From Clavaria fumosa (lineage: Eukaryota; Basidiomycota; Agaricomycetes; Agaricales; Clavariaceae): 64,000 nt of DNA. The notes beneath the pieces are model-generated. The model was not told the origin of the DNA and searched no databases. It was given only the letters and a program-made list of their open reading frames with translations. Where the stretch lies: NCBI GenBank assembly GCA_951802425.1, contig OX637802.1:806001-870000 (forward strand), in the 5' to 3' direction. Position 1 is the stretch's first letter. The number at the start of each line of letters is the position of its first letter. Below are positions 33,407 to 44,153 of the stretch, one piece after another. The translations under genes were made by a program, and so were the position numbers.

Positions 33407-34509
33407 CTCAAATGTACTCGAGTCCGAGAAGTTTGCAAAAGTATTCAAACTTGTACCACGTGAGGGGCTTGGTGAATATGTTGGCGAGGTTCTCGTCCGT
33501 GGGTATGTAGGACACTTCAATTTTCCTGCTCTCGACCACTTCATGTATGAAATGATAGTGAATATCGATATGTTTGGTTCGAGCATGAAACTTATTGTCT
33601 CAACATAGTGTGATTGTGGACTGATTATCGCATCGGAACAGGATCGGTGCATGCGGGTCCCTTCCAATCTCGTCCAGGAATGCTCTGAACCAGCACACCT
33701 CTTTTGCTGCGTGCGCTGCTGCGATGTACTCCGCCTCGACGCTTGACAGTGCAATGAGCGGTTGTCACTTCAAGCTCCAGGTCACTGTGCCGTGTCCCAT
33801 AACGAGTGCCTACCCTGAAATGGAGTGCCGGTCTGGTTGCGATGCCCAATCTGCGTTGGCGTATGCTTCATAGGTACCGTCAGTGCCTCCTAAGGTTAGC
33901 CAGAGGTTCCGTGTTATGTGAAGGTACTTTATTACTCGTTTGATCACCTTCCAGTGGACTTCACTGGGGTTTTGGGTGAATTGTGCGAGTATTCCCACCA
34001 CAAATTGAACATCAGGCCTGCTGATCACCGCGGCCCATAGTACGCTCCCACACGCCTCCTGGTACGGAGCGTTGATTGCTTCTCTTGGGCATTGGTCCCT
34101 CGTGTACTGCACGCTGGGCTCCATTGGCATGTACATCGGTGCCGCATCCTCCAGTCTAAACCTCTTTGTGATGGTCTCAATATAGAGGCGTTGGTTAATC
34201 ACTATCATGTGTGCGGCCCAGTCTCTTCGAATTTCAAAACCTAGGAGCCAGCTGATCTCGCTGGAGTCGGTAATTTCAAATTGTGCGCCAAATTCTGCCT
34301 TGAATCTTTCCACGATGTCAAGTGAGCTCCCTGCACCTGTCATGTCATCTGTCGCAACTGGGACTACCATCACGTCTTTGCCCTGCTTTCTGATGAATAC
34401 CGATGTGTCAAGCCTGGAAGCATGGAAACCAAGGTCGGCAAAGGCGTTTGTCATCTTCCAGTGCCATAGCCGTCCTGACTGTTTTAAACTGTATAGTCCT
34501 TTCATCAGC
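33407..34509 (-). pseudogene. Copia reverse transcriptase C-terminal part and RNase H
   Basis: The translation runs from LMKGLYSLKQSGRLWHWKM through SSEISWLLGFEI and SRPDVQFVVGILAQ, the RT thumb region, into RNase H motifs YANADWASQPD and ALSSVEAEYIAA, and ends at IFTKPL. At least three in-frame stops occur in the RNase H part; one lies in SLK-stop-QPL, where the family has a Lys or Arg. The 5' part of the same RT is at 42343 onwards, across the gypsy insertion. In copia elements this part copies the RNA into DNA and removes the RNA strand. Confidence 0.85.
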
Positions 34510-34514
34510 TTGCT

Positions 34515-35260
34515 GTCACGCCCGTGCCAACCGGAGTATTCTCCGGCCTTCTCCGGCCTTCTCCGGCGGTCTCCGGACCCCCGATCGCAACTCCGGGCTC
34601 TCGGACCTATGTCCAGAGCGCCGGACTTTACTTGCGCGACGTAGTGCAGGATCAGGAAGTGTGCCTGAAGGGCCACCAACTGATGTCCGCACTAGTTGCT
34701 GTTGCCTCGGGCAACCAGGAACTGGTCCTGCCCCGGACCCATCGCCCGGACAATTTGATGGACTCCCAGAAACGCCTGTACATCATAGTTAGTAGTTTAA
34801 CCTTTGTCCCGATCAGATTCCGTCTCTGTCTCATAGTCCCGTAGTTTAGTTTATTTCCTGACTCCCGGACATTACTCCGTAGCTACGAACTGATTCCGTA
34901 GTCGTACTGGAGTTATCTCTGTTGCTAGCATCGCCCCGGACTTTTGTATAAGTACTCGTAGATTACGGCCTTAGTCTAGCCAGTCTGATTATCAACCCCG
35001 CCTACTCGCACTCTACTCCGCATTGCCCGAAACCTGTCTCCCGACTTCTCCCGAAATCCGAGACACTGATCCGCAGAGGGCGTCGTTTCAATACGTTCGC
35101 CAAGTCTCGTCCGAACCCAAGTCCAACTCCGTCCAAACTCCGGTTTGCTCCGCCGCACCCAGACCTTGTTACTCTCGCCCGGACTTTATTGTTCCCCACC
35201 GGACTTTGTTGTTTCCGCCTGGACTTTACTCCGCCCGACCCCCGCGACATAGACGTAACA
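34515..35260 (+). repeat. Gypsy 1 5' LTR
   Basis: TG...CA-bounded (TGTCACGCCC to CGTAACA). It has a TATAAG box at 34947-34952 and, 34 nt further on, CAGTCTGATTAT at 34981-34992, which is complementary to the primer-binding site just after the LTR. Confidence 0.95.
34947..34952 (+). promoter_or_regulatory. TATA box of gypsy 1
   Basis: TATAAG lies 34 nt upstream of the predicted transcript start at 34981, the place where the self-primer begins. Confidence 0.6.
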
Positions 35261-35262
35261 GT

Positions 35263-35274
35263 ATAATCAGACTG
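35263..35274 (+). other. Self-priming primer-binding site of gypsy 1
   Basis: ATAATCAGACTG is the exact 12-nt reverse complement of 34981-34992 in the LTR. It sits 2 nt after the LTR, where a tRNA primer site would be expected. This is the Tf1/sushi arrangement in which the 5' end of the mRNA primes its own reverse transcription. Confidence 0.7.
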
Positions 35275-35291
35275 ACCACTCTGCGATCATA

Positions 35292-36425
35292 ATGTCCGAA
35301 CCTCCTCGACGCAGTGGCTGCTTGCGCCCAAGCGCCAAGCCGACGACCCCTGGTGGGTCCGACCTCGGAGAACTAATCAATCCGACCCCTCCTGGCGAGG
35401 GGGACGAACCAACCGTACCCGCTCCACGCGAAACCCGATCCCGATCTCCTCCGGCTGAACAGCCCGACTCCCCGTTATCCGAACCCGACCCCGAAGCCCC
35501 GAACCTCGCGGACGCGATCCGTGCCTTGGCCGCATCCACCAAGGAACGAGGTTCCCCATCTTCCCGCGTCAAGGAACCGGAACCGTTCAACAGTTCCAAC
35601 TCCAAGAAACTCCGTAGTTTCTTGGTTCAATGCGAATTGAACTTCCGAGACCGCCCGAAGACTTTCAGCGAGGACTCGGTAAAGATAAATTTTGCCATCT
35701 CCTTCCTGCAGGGAACCGCTCTCCTAGGTGAAGCCCCGGACGCCGACTGGATTTCCGACTGGAACCTATTCGTGCAGGAACTCCGGGATAACTTCGGACC
35801 GCATGATCCCGTCGGAGATGCGGAGGCCGAACTCGACCGCCTCCACATGAAGGACTCCCAGCGGATCACGACGTACAACGTCAAGTTTAACCGGATAGCT
35901 GCGCAGCTCCGGTGGGACGAAGCCGCGCTCCGGCACAACTATTACCGCGGACTCCTGAACCGCCTCAAGGACGAGATTTCCTGAGTCGGGAAACCGACTT
36001 CCCTCCCCGTCCTGCGCAAACTCTGCCAGGACATCGACGCGCGATACTGGGAACGTCAAGGCGAACGTTCCCGCGACGCACCCGCCAAATCCGACAACAA
36101 GCCTCGCCAAGCAAATAACTCCGGACAATCGTCCAGAAGAAACAAACCCGCCAACAACTCCGGAGTGGCATCGAACGCCTCCGGATCCGCATGAAAGACT
36201 GATCCCCCGAAGGATAATAAGATCGGCAAAGACGGAAAGCTAACTCCGGAGGAACGGAAACGCCGCTTCGACAACAACCTCTGCCTCATTTGCGGAGGAA
36301 CCGGACATGTTGCGAAGGACTGCCCGAAGTCCCGGAACACGCAGGGCAAGAAAGCCCGAACCGTCACGACCTCCGACACAGTTCCGGAGGTTAAGGCTGC
36401 GGCTGCTCGGGCAAAAAACTCCTGA
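35292..36425 (+). pseudogene. gag: Gypsy 1 gag with CCHC zinc knuckle
   Basis: The frame starts MSEPPRRSGCLRPSAKP. It contains the gag helical domain (FLVQCELNFRDRP to LRHNYYRGLLNRL) and a zinc knuckle [14 protein letters not shown] near 36282-36323. Two internal TGA codons (35982 and 36192) interrupt it; both would be CGA before a C-to-T change at CpG. The terminal TGA at 36423 looks original, because it comes directly after a -1 slippery heptamer. The product would form the particle shell. Confidence 0.85.
36413..36419 (+). promoter_or_regulatory. Candidate -1 ribosomal frameshift site A AAA AAC
   Basis: In the gag frame the codons read GCA AAA AAC TCC TGA, so A-AAA-AAC is correctly phased 3 nt before the gag stop. 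A one-base backward slip enters the pol frame (CTC CTG AGC), which is open to the protease. Confidence 0.75.
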
Positions 36426-39400
36426 GCGGCCCTTCGAAGTCCGCACTACTGGAGGACCGCGCCGCCCCAGCCAGTGCACGTTACGAGTTCCGCCTCGGCG
36501 CATCTGCCGTTTCCCCTTCGTCCGACTCCTTGTATATAACCCTGTCCGCTCCGAATATAGATCATTCTCCGTATTTCCGGACCCTGGTTGATTCCGGGTC
36601 GTCGCATTGTTTCATAAGTCCCGAGTTCGTCAAGAAACACAAACTCCGGACAACTCCGATTTCCCCCATGTCACTCTGCCTTTTCGATGGTTCCTCTACG
36701 GACATCGTCAAATCCACACTCACTCTCCCTGTCCAATTCCCTACCAGAGAACTTTTCGATATCGAATTCCTGGTAGCCCAAATGGATCCCGCCTGCTCCG
36801 CTGTCCTCGGATATAACTGGCTCACCCGCTACAACCCGTTGGTTGACTGGGTAAGAGGCAGTATCGAATTCCGGACACCGAAGTATTCCCGAACATCAAA
36901 TCCGACCTCCGACACCCAAACCCCGACTCTGAAAGTGGGAACTACCGTCCTCACTCCCCCTCCGAAATCACCACCACGGCACCCGGAGATTCGTTTTGTC
37001 AACGCAGCTGAATTTTCCAAGATCTCCGAGTCAACGGGATCTCGGACTTTCATGCTGCACCACTTTGGCGACGAAACATCCGTCCGCTCCGTCGCGACCG
37101 AACCGGTGGACCTGTCCTCCATCCCGGAGGAATATCACAACTTCGCTGATGTGTTCAGCAAGACAAAAGCGGACACCCTAGCTCCGCATCGACCGTACGA
37201 CCTCCGGATTAATCTGGAAGAAGGTAAAACTCTGCCCCATGGGCTGATATATTCCCTCTCCCAGACGGAGCTCCGTACACTGCGGGATTTCCTTGATGAA
37301 CATCTCCGCATCGGATTTATCCGCCCGACTAGCTCTTCCCATGGAGCTCCTGTTTTATTCGTCCGGAAAAAGGATGGAAGTCTCCGGCTATGCGTGGACT
37401 TCCGAGCCCTTAACCGGATCACCCGGAAAGACCGATATCTGATCCCCCTGACCCACGATCTGCTGGACGTAGCCGGAACTGCGAAGGTTTACACCAAAAT
37501 CGATCTCCGGCACGCCTACCATCTGGTCCGGATCGCGGAAGGCGATGAATGGAAAACCGCCTTCCGGACCCGGTATGGTTCGTTCGAATGGTGCGTTATG
37601 CCCTTCGGACTTACTAACGCCCCTGCGGCATTTCAACACTTCATAAACGATGTGTTTTCCGACCTCCTGGACAAGTTTATGATCATCTACCTGGACAACA
37701 TCCTGGTATACTCCGACAACCTGGAGTCGCACGTACAGCATGTCCGAGAAGTATTCCGGCACCTACGCGCCAACGGACTTTTCGCTCACGCAGGAAAATG
37801 CTTCTTCCATACTGAACGAGTTGAGTACCTAGGTTTCCTGCTCTCTCCGGAAGGACTCGCGATGGACCCGGCGAAGGTGAAAGCCATTACGGAATGGCCG
37901 GAGCCCCGGAAAGTGAAGGACGTGCAGTCCTTCCTCGGATTCGCCAACTTCTACCGGAGATTCGTCTTCCGGTACTCCGACATCGTCATCCCTCTTACTC
38001 GACTCACGCGGAAGTCCTCTATCTGGAACTTCAATCCCGACTGCCGGGAAGCCTTCGACACCCTGAAGACGGCTTTTACCTCGGCCCCGATACTGGCGAA
38101 CTTCGTCCCTGACGTCCCTATAATTGTGGAAACAGATGCTTCGGACTACGCAGTCGCCGCGATACTCTCTGTGGAATCGCCACCCGGAGAAATTCATCTG
38201 GTCGCTTTTCACTCCCGGACACTCCACGACGTGGAGTTGAACTACGACACCCACGACAAGGAACTCCTGGCCATATTCGAGGCATTTGGTGAGTGGCGTC
38301 ACTACCTCGAAGGTTCTGCTATTCCGGTCCACATTATTACAGACCATAAAAACCTGGAATACTTCAGAACTACCCGGACTTTGTCTCGGAGACAAGCCCG
38401 GTGGTCGGAATTCCTCTCCGGTTTCAACATGGTTATCCGATTCCGCCCCAGAAAACTAGGAACAAAACCCGACACCCTCACCCGACGATGGGACATTTAC
38501 CCCAAAGAGGGAGATAGTGGCTACGCCAGCGTAAATCCGCAAAACCTCTGACCGATTTTCAACTCCGAACAGCTGGCCACCTCCCTCCAAGCAACTTCCC
38601 TTGAAGGACTCGTACTCCGATCCGTCCTTGTCATGGACGAGGAAAAACTCCGAACCGACATCCGGAACTCGCTCTGCGATGATCCGGTCGCAAGCACACG
38701 CCTGGACAAAGTTCTCTCTGGCACCGGAGATAATCCCCGGTGGACTGTAGATGCGTCCGGCTTCCTGCGACTGGACGACCGGATATACATTCCAGACTCC
38801 AACAACCTCCGACTCCGTGTCCTACTGTATAGGCACGACCACCCGATTTCCAGACACTTCGGACAAAACAAGACTCTGGATTTGATCCAAAGGGAGTATA
38901 CATGGCCCGGACTTCGCAGTTTTGTGTCGGAGTATTGCAACTCCTGTACTAACTGCGGCAGATCGAAGACCCGAAGGCACCGGCCTTATGGTCTCCTCCA
39001 CCAACTCCCAGTCCCGGAATTACCATGGAATTCAATTTCCATGGACTTTATCGAACACCTCCCGCAATCTGATGGATTTAATTCCATCCTTGTCGTCGTT
39101 GACCGCTTTTCCAAGCAAGGAATCTTTACTCCGACCTACGACACGGTTACATCGACGGACCTCGCCGGACTTTTCATCCAGCATGTTTTCTCCAAGCACG
39201 GAGTTCCCTCGCATGTAACCTCCGATCGCGGACCGGAATTTGTTTCTCACTTTTTCTGCTCCCTCGGAAAAGCCCTCGACATGACTCTCCATTTCACGTC
39301 CGGACATCACCCGGAAGCAGATGGTCAAACCGAACGGTTGAACCAGACACTGGAGCAGTATCTCCGGTCTTACTGCAATTATCAGCAAGATGATTGGTCC

Positions 39401-40120
39401 GAGCTCCTCCCGCTCGCGGAATTTGCGTATAACAACGCTCCGAGCGAGACAACCGGAATCTCACCATTCTTCGCTAACAAAGGTTACCATCCGAACATCT
39501 CCATCCGAGTTGACCAGGACATGACTTCCTCCCATGCCCGGACTTATGTTGCTGACCTGGAAACACTCCACCAGATACTCCGGCAACAAATCCTTGCCGC
39601 GCAGCAGCGGTACCAAAAGTCCGCTGACCAGCATCGTATTCCGGCCCCGGATTTCTGCGTTGGAAACAAAGTTTTCGTCAAGGCGGAATTCTTCCGGACC
39701 ACCCGACCGTCCAAAAAGCTCAGCAAGAAAATGCTCGGACCTTACGAGATCATCACTCAAGCCGGATGAAGCTCCTTTACTCTCCGACTCCCGGAAACCC
39801 TCCGCTCTGTACATCCGGTATTCCACGTTTCAATGCTGGAATTGGCGACAGCCAACACAATTCCGAACCGGATCCAGCCCCCTCCGGAACCCGTAGTTGT
39901 CGACGGAGAACTGGAATTCGAGATCATGGAGATTTTGGATTCTAAGTACGACAACCGGAGGAAGACTTGTAAGCTACTCTACTTGGTCCGGTGGACGGGT
40001 TACGAAGGAACCGACGAAGAAACTTCCTGGCTGCTCGCTACGGAGCTTGAGCGCGCACCGGATCTCGTCGCGGACTTCCATTCTGCGTACCCCGACAAAC
40101 CCGGACCTCTCGGAGCTTAG
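36422..40120 (+). pseudogene. pol: Gypsy 1 pol: protease, RT, RNase H, integrase, chromodomain
   Basis: One frame, -1 to gag, with two TGA stops (38549 and 39767), each CGA-derived. Domains in order: protease DSGSSH at about 36590; RT at about 37260-37760; RNase H with ETDASDYAV and TDHKNLEYF; integrase with an HHCC finger (CNSCTNCGRSK) and the DDE residues in SMDFIEHLPQ, TSDRGPEF and GQTERLNQ; and a C-terminal chromodomain (YLVRWTGYEGTDEETSWLLA) at about 39960-40060. The RT active site is YLDN (37688-37699) rather than YLDD, so RT should be inactive. Confidence 0.93.
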
Positions 40121-40205
40121 GCTTCACTCAGACTTAGTTCACACGAAGTCCGATCAACGGAAATCCGATTCGCAAAAAAACACAAAAAAATATATACGAA
40201 ATAAT

Positions 40206-41381
40206 TTACACCGGACCTAAGTCCGGTTCCCCCTCCGCATCCTCTGTCTCCATCTCCTGCTCCGCTCCTTCTCCCACCTCCGGCTGGACATCCATCAACG
40301 AAGAACGACGGGAGCGCGCGATCTCCTGCTCCACCGCCCGGGCCATCTCTGGATCTCGTCGCTCCAGCACCCTCCGCAGGATCCGGTTATCCTGCGCAAG
40401 CTGATCCCTCTCCGCGATCATCTTGTTCATGTTGAGGTGCTCGACGAAGTCCGGGACGAGCTACCGGAGTTCAGTTCCGAACTCCGCAGGTGCCCGGGAA
40501 TGACTCACCTGCCCGATTGCTGCCTCCAGCCTCCTCGTCATCTTCTCCAGCCCCTTCACCATCGAGTTCCAGTGCATCCGGACTTCATGGCTCTTCTCCT
40601 CGTTGGCCCGGAGGAACCAGTTCGTCGACTGGAGATCCAGCTCCGGCTCAAAATCCTCGGCCCGGAGCTTCTTCGCCGGCCTCGCCTCCACCTCCGGCTC
40701 GCCCTCCGCCTCTGTCTCCGACCTCCAGTCCAAGTCCGACTCCACCATGGCGTCGGACTTCGTCCCCCCGATGCGCGACCCGCTTTCCCTTGTCTTTTCC
40801 TTTTCCCTTGCCCTTCACCTTCCCCGGCCACATGCACCCGACCCGCTTCTCCCGGCACTTGTCACAACTCCGAGTTCTCGCCGGCCCCGTCCATTTGCAT
40901 TCCTGGCCCAGACTTTAGCGCGAACTCCGGCAGAGACAGGAGAACCTACCAGTTTTTTCTGGGAGCAACGCTCGCACGTTACTCCGGCCGAGGTCCCCTG
41001 GGCCTCCGCGATCTCCGCTGCGCACTTCCTCCGCGCCTCCTCCTCCTTCTGCTCCCGCACCGCTTTCTCCGCCGCCTCCTGGAGGTTTACTGACTCCTCC
41101 ATGCTGGCCACCAGCTTTGTCGTGGCCCGCGCCACCTCCAACTCCTTCCTCCGTTCCCGCGCTCTTTTCCCCGCCTCTTCCTCCTTCCTTCTCGTCTCCG
41201 CCTCCTCCTCCTTTCGTTTCCGCTCCGCCTCCTCTTCTCTCCGCTTCATCTCCACCTCCTCCTCTTGTCTCCTCCGCTCCGCCGCCTCCTTCTCCCTCCG
41301 CGCCTTCGCCGCCTGCAACGCTTCCATCTCCTCCTGGAGTTTTCGGAGTTGGACTTCGTAGTTGGTGTCTTCTTCAGCCAT
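40206..41381 (-). CDS. Antisense, spliced gene in gypsy 1: coiled-coil protein with two CxxCx6C clusters (one-base frameshift)
   Basis: Three exons on the strand opposite to pol: 40950-41381, 40509-40902 and 40206-40460. The introns (47 and 48 nt) are GT-AG. Exon 1 is an acidic and basic coiled coil (many KRREEEAERKRKEEEAE-like heptads). The Cys clusters straddle intron 1: C136-x2-C139-x6-C146 and C157-x2-C160-x6-C167 (CERCSQKKL, then SCDKCREKRVGC), spacing like the halves of fungal zinc clusters. A basic region follows and then a second helical region with NRILRRVLERRDPEMARAVE. Exon 2 is one base longer than the frame allows, in a run of six C on the plus strand at 40764-40769. A TATATAAT box is 57 nt upstream of the ATG (41445-41438). 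Function is unknown; a DNA-binding regulator is a guess. Confidence 0.75.
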
Positions 41382-41437
41382 GCCTGGTGGTGGTTCAGGT
41401 CTAAGGAGAGGGGACCGGTGGTGGATTGATGCCCCGG

Positions 41438-41445
41438 ATTATATA
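41438..41445 (-). promoter_or_regulatory. TATA box of the antisense gene
   Basis: TATATAAT on the minus strand, 57 nt before the antisense ATG and outside the LTR. This suggests that the gene has its own promoter. Confidence 0.5.
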
Positions 41446-41590
41446 CCCGGTCACGAATTTCGAACTCCGACGAATCTCCGATCCCATTTCCGTCCTCGGA
41501 TCGCGATCGCCTTGATCCGAATGCCCCAATCCGGTCCAGGGGTGGTAACGGATCTAGGGCCTCGAGGGCTCGACCCTGAGAGGGAGATAC

Positions 41591-42337
41591 TGTCACGCCC
41601 GTGCCAACCGGAGTATTCTCCAGCCTTCTCCGGCCTTCTCTGGCGGTCTCCGGACCCCCGATCGCAACTCCGGGCTCTTGGACCTATGTCCAGAGCGCCG
41701 GACTTTACTTGCGCGACGTAGCACAGGATCAGGAAGTGTGCCTGAAGGGCCACCAACTGATGTCCGCACTAGTTGCTGTTGCCTCGGGCAACCAGGAACT
41801 GGTCCTGCCCCGGACCCGTCGCCCGGACAATTTGATGGACTCCCGGAAACGCCTGTACATCATAGTTAGTAGTTTAACCTTTGTCCCGATCAGATTCCAT
41901 CTCCGTCTCATAGTCCTGTAGTTTAGTTTATTTCCTGACTCCCGGACATTACTCCGTAGCTACGAACTGATTCTGTAGTCATACCGGAGTTATCCCCGTT
42001 GCTAGCATCGCCCCGGACTTTTGTATAAGTACTCGTAGATTACGGCCTTAGTCTAGCCAGTCTGATTATCAACCCCGCCTACTCGCACTCTACTCCGCAT
42101 TGCCCGAAACCCGTCTCCCGACTTCTCCCGAAATCTGAGACACTGATCCACAGAGGGCGTCGTTTCAATACGTTCGCCAAGTCTCGTCCGAACCCAAGTC
42201 CAACTCCGTCCAAACTCCGGTTTGCTCCGCCGCACCCGGACCTTGTTACTCTCGCCCGGACTCTATTGTTCCCCACCGGACTTTGTTGTTTCTGCCCGGA
42301 CTTTACTCCGCCCGACCCCCGCGACATAGACGTAACA
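41591..42337 (+). repeat. Gypsy 1 3' LTR
   Basis: It matches the 5' LTR over its full length with about 3% differences, nearly all C-to-T or G-to-A at CpG positions, including the same TATA box and self-primer sequence. Confidence 0.95.
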
Positions 42338-42342
42338 CTTGC

Positions 42343-43852
42343 AGACTTTGTCCCCTTTGCCCTCCTTCAAGACTCCTTGCAGTGCCTCCATGTAAACTTC
42401 CTCATTGATTTCTGCATTGAGGTAAGCCCCTACCATGTCTATCTGGTGTACTTCCCGGTCTGATGTTGCTGCATGTGCGAGGACCATTCGGAATTGATGC
42501 CATTTTCGCTGCTGCTGCAAAGGTTTCTTCGTAGTTAATGCCCTTCGTTTGCTGGTGGCCTCCAGCAACCAGTCGGGCTTTGCATTTTACGACTTCGCCG
42601 TTCGGTCCATGCTTCTCTTTGAATATAGGGTGGCACGGTATGACGGGTTTATTGGTGGGGCGATCAACGATGATCCAGGTGCGTCGTCGCTGTAGTTGCT
42701 CGATTTCCTCTTTCCAGGCCTTTTCCCATTCGTGGGCGTGTGGGTCTTTCATTGCGTCAGCGAGTGTTGTGGGCTCATTACCTCCTATGGCAGCGAGGCA
42801 TGAAAAATACTGAGGTTCGTTGTCAGTATCATTATGGGCCGCATTTGCAGCATTACGGTGTGCATTTTCATGAAGATCATGGTAATAACCTGGCTTGGGA
42901 CATGGTCAAGGTGGTAAATCTGGGGTTGTTTGTCAAGTGCCGAATGGTAGCACCTTACCCATGTTGGGCTTTTTATTATATCTAGCTTCATAAGGGGTCT
43001 TTCCATCGAGGGCACGGTGAGGTGCGCGATTCTTTATCCATACAGCATGATTAATGGCTTCAGCCCACAGGAACCTTGGTAGGTTTGCATCGAGTAGCAT
43101 GGCGTGGGCTAGTTTGACCTGGGTCCTGTTCATGTGTTCGGCAATGCCTACCTGCTTGTGGGTGTCATGGATGGTGAGTTCGCATTTTGTGCCTTTGCTG
43201 TCTAGGTGTTTATCACACTTAGGATTCTTGTATTCGCCACCTCTGTCTGATTGGAGGAATTTGATCTTGACATTATCGTGAGTCTCTATGCGTTTCTCAA
43301 AGGTTTCGTATGCTGATTGCACTTCATCTTTGGTCGCTAGGAATGCTACTTCGGTCCATCTCGTTGCATTGTCGATGAAGTCAATGGCATATCGCTTCTT
43401 GGCTATGGACATAACAGCGGCTGGGCCCCAAAGGTCAGTGTGTATGCGATCTCCGAATGTCTTAGTGTGGTTCTGAGCTTGTGCCGGAAACGGTTTACAA
43501 TGTGGTTTGGCCTTGGCGCATGCTTACAGAAGACTTCCTTGGATGTCTCGTCAAGGTGAATTCCTTTGATATGTCCAGATTTAATTGCTGTTCTGACGGC
43601 ATCATAGGAGATGTGACCTAGGATTCGGTGGGCTTCGTAGAGGGTCACCTTTTTCGTTGTAGTGTTTGCATGGTAGCTTTTAGCTTTCGTTATCCGGTAT
43701 AGGCTCCCTACCAAGGGGATTTTGCCTATAATGTTTCATTTAGGTGTAATTACAGTGCAAATCCCGTCTCCAAAGTCTGCATGGAAACCGGCATGGTCCA
43801 TCTGTGGTATGGATATTAAGGTGAATGCTAAATCTGGTGAGTATCGCACATC
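42343..43852 (-). pseudogene. Copia GAG-pre-integrase, integrase and N-terminal RT
   Basis: Minus-strand translation gives the pre-integrase domain (LYEAHRILGHISYDAV), integrase (FIDNATRWTEV, FLQSDRGGEYKN, GIAEHMNRTQVKLAH) and RT (WKEEIEQLQRRRTW, HQIDMVGAYLNAEINEEVYM). It stops at KEGKGDKVCK, where the gypsy insertion cuts it; the next residues (LMKGLYSLKQ) are at 34509. Frameshifts separate some blocks. At the upstream end the gag part is missing, cut by the LTR at 43853. Confidence 0.87.
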
Positions 43853-44142
43853 TATCAGACTGGGTCTCACACAACTCAAGCATAAGGTCATGACAACAAT
43901 ACTAAGATAAGGGGAAAAGGGTACAAGAATGGAAAAGACATAGTATATATAGCGAACGCTTCGGCATTTGCTGGCATTCCCACGCTCGGACCTCTCGGAT
44001 CACGTGATGCGCCCAGGCCCAGGTCATGTGATCTTACGATTATGTAATCTGACCACAGCCACAGGTCATGTGACCTTCCAACAACCCTCCCCAGTTTCTC
44101 CACAACTGCACTTTGGGATGGCTTACATAAGCAATCCTAACA
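43853..44142 (-). repeat. Gypsy 2 3' LTR
   Basis: A 290-bp LTR starting TGTTAGGATTGC and ending GTCTGATA on the minus strand. It is similar to 51809-52098. Confidence 0.88.
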
Positions 44143-44153
44143 TCACCCCCCTC

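Larger units (their letters stand above)
34515..42337 (+). mobile_element. Gypsy chromovirus 1, complete but mutated, with antisense gene
   Basis: A 7.8-kb element with two LTRs (34515-35260 and 41591-42337) and a 5-bp target duplication CTTGC at 34510-34514 and 42338-42342, inserted in the copia RT. In order it has: self-priming site, gag with zinc knuckle, -1 frameshift site, protease, RT, RNase H, integrase, chromodomain, an antisense gene and a purine tract GAGAGGGAGATAC before the 3' LTR. The two LTRs differ at about 20 positions, nearly all CpG/TpG-type transitions. Five inactivating changes of the same type are in gag and pol. Confidence 0.95.

Noticed and set aside
37829..38395. Minus-strand frame inside gypsy 1 RT/RNase H
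   Set aside because: It lies opposite conserved pol motifs and has no features of its own, unlike the antisense gene at 40206-41381.
40437..41361. Plus-strand frames opposite the antisense gene
   Set aside because: Pro/Ser-rich shadows; splice sites, TATA box and Cys clusters support the minus strand.
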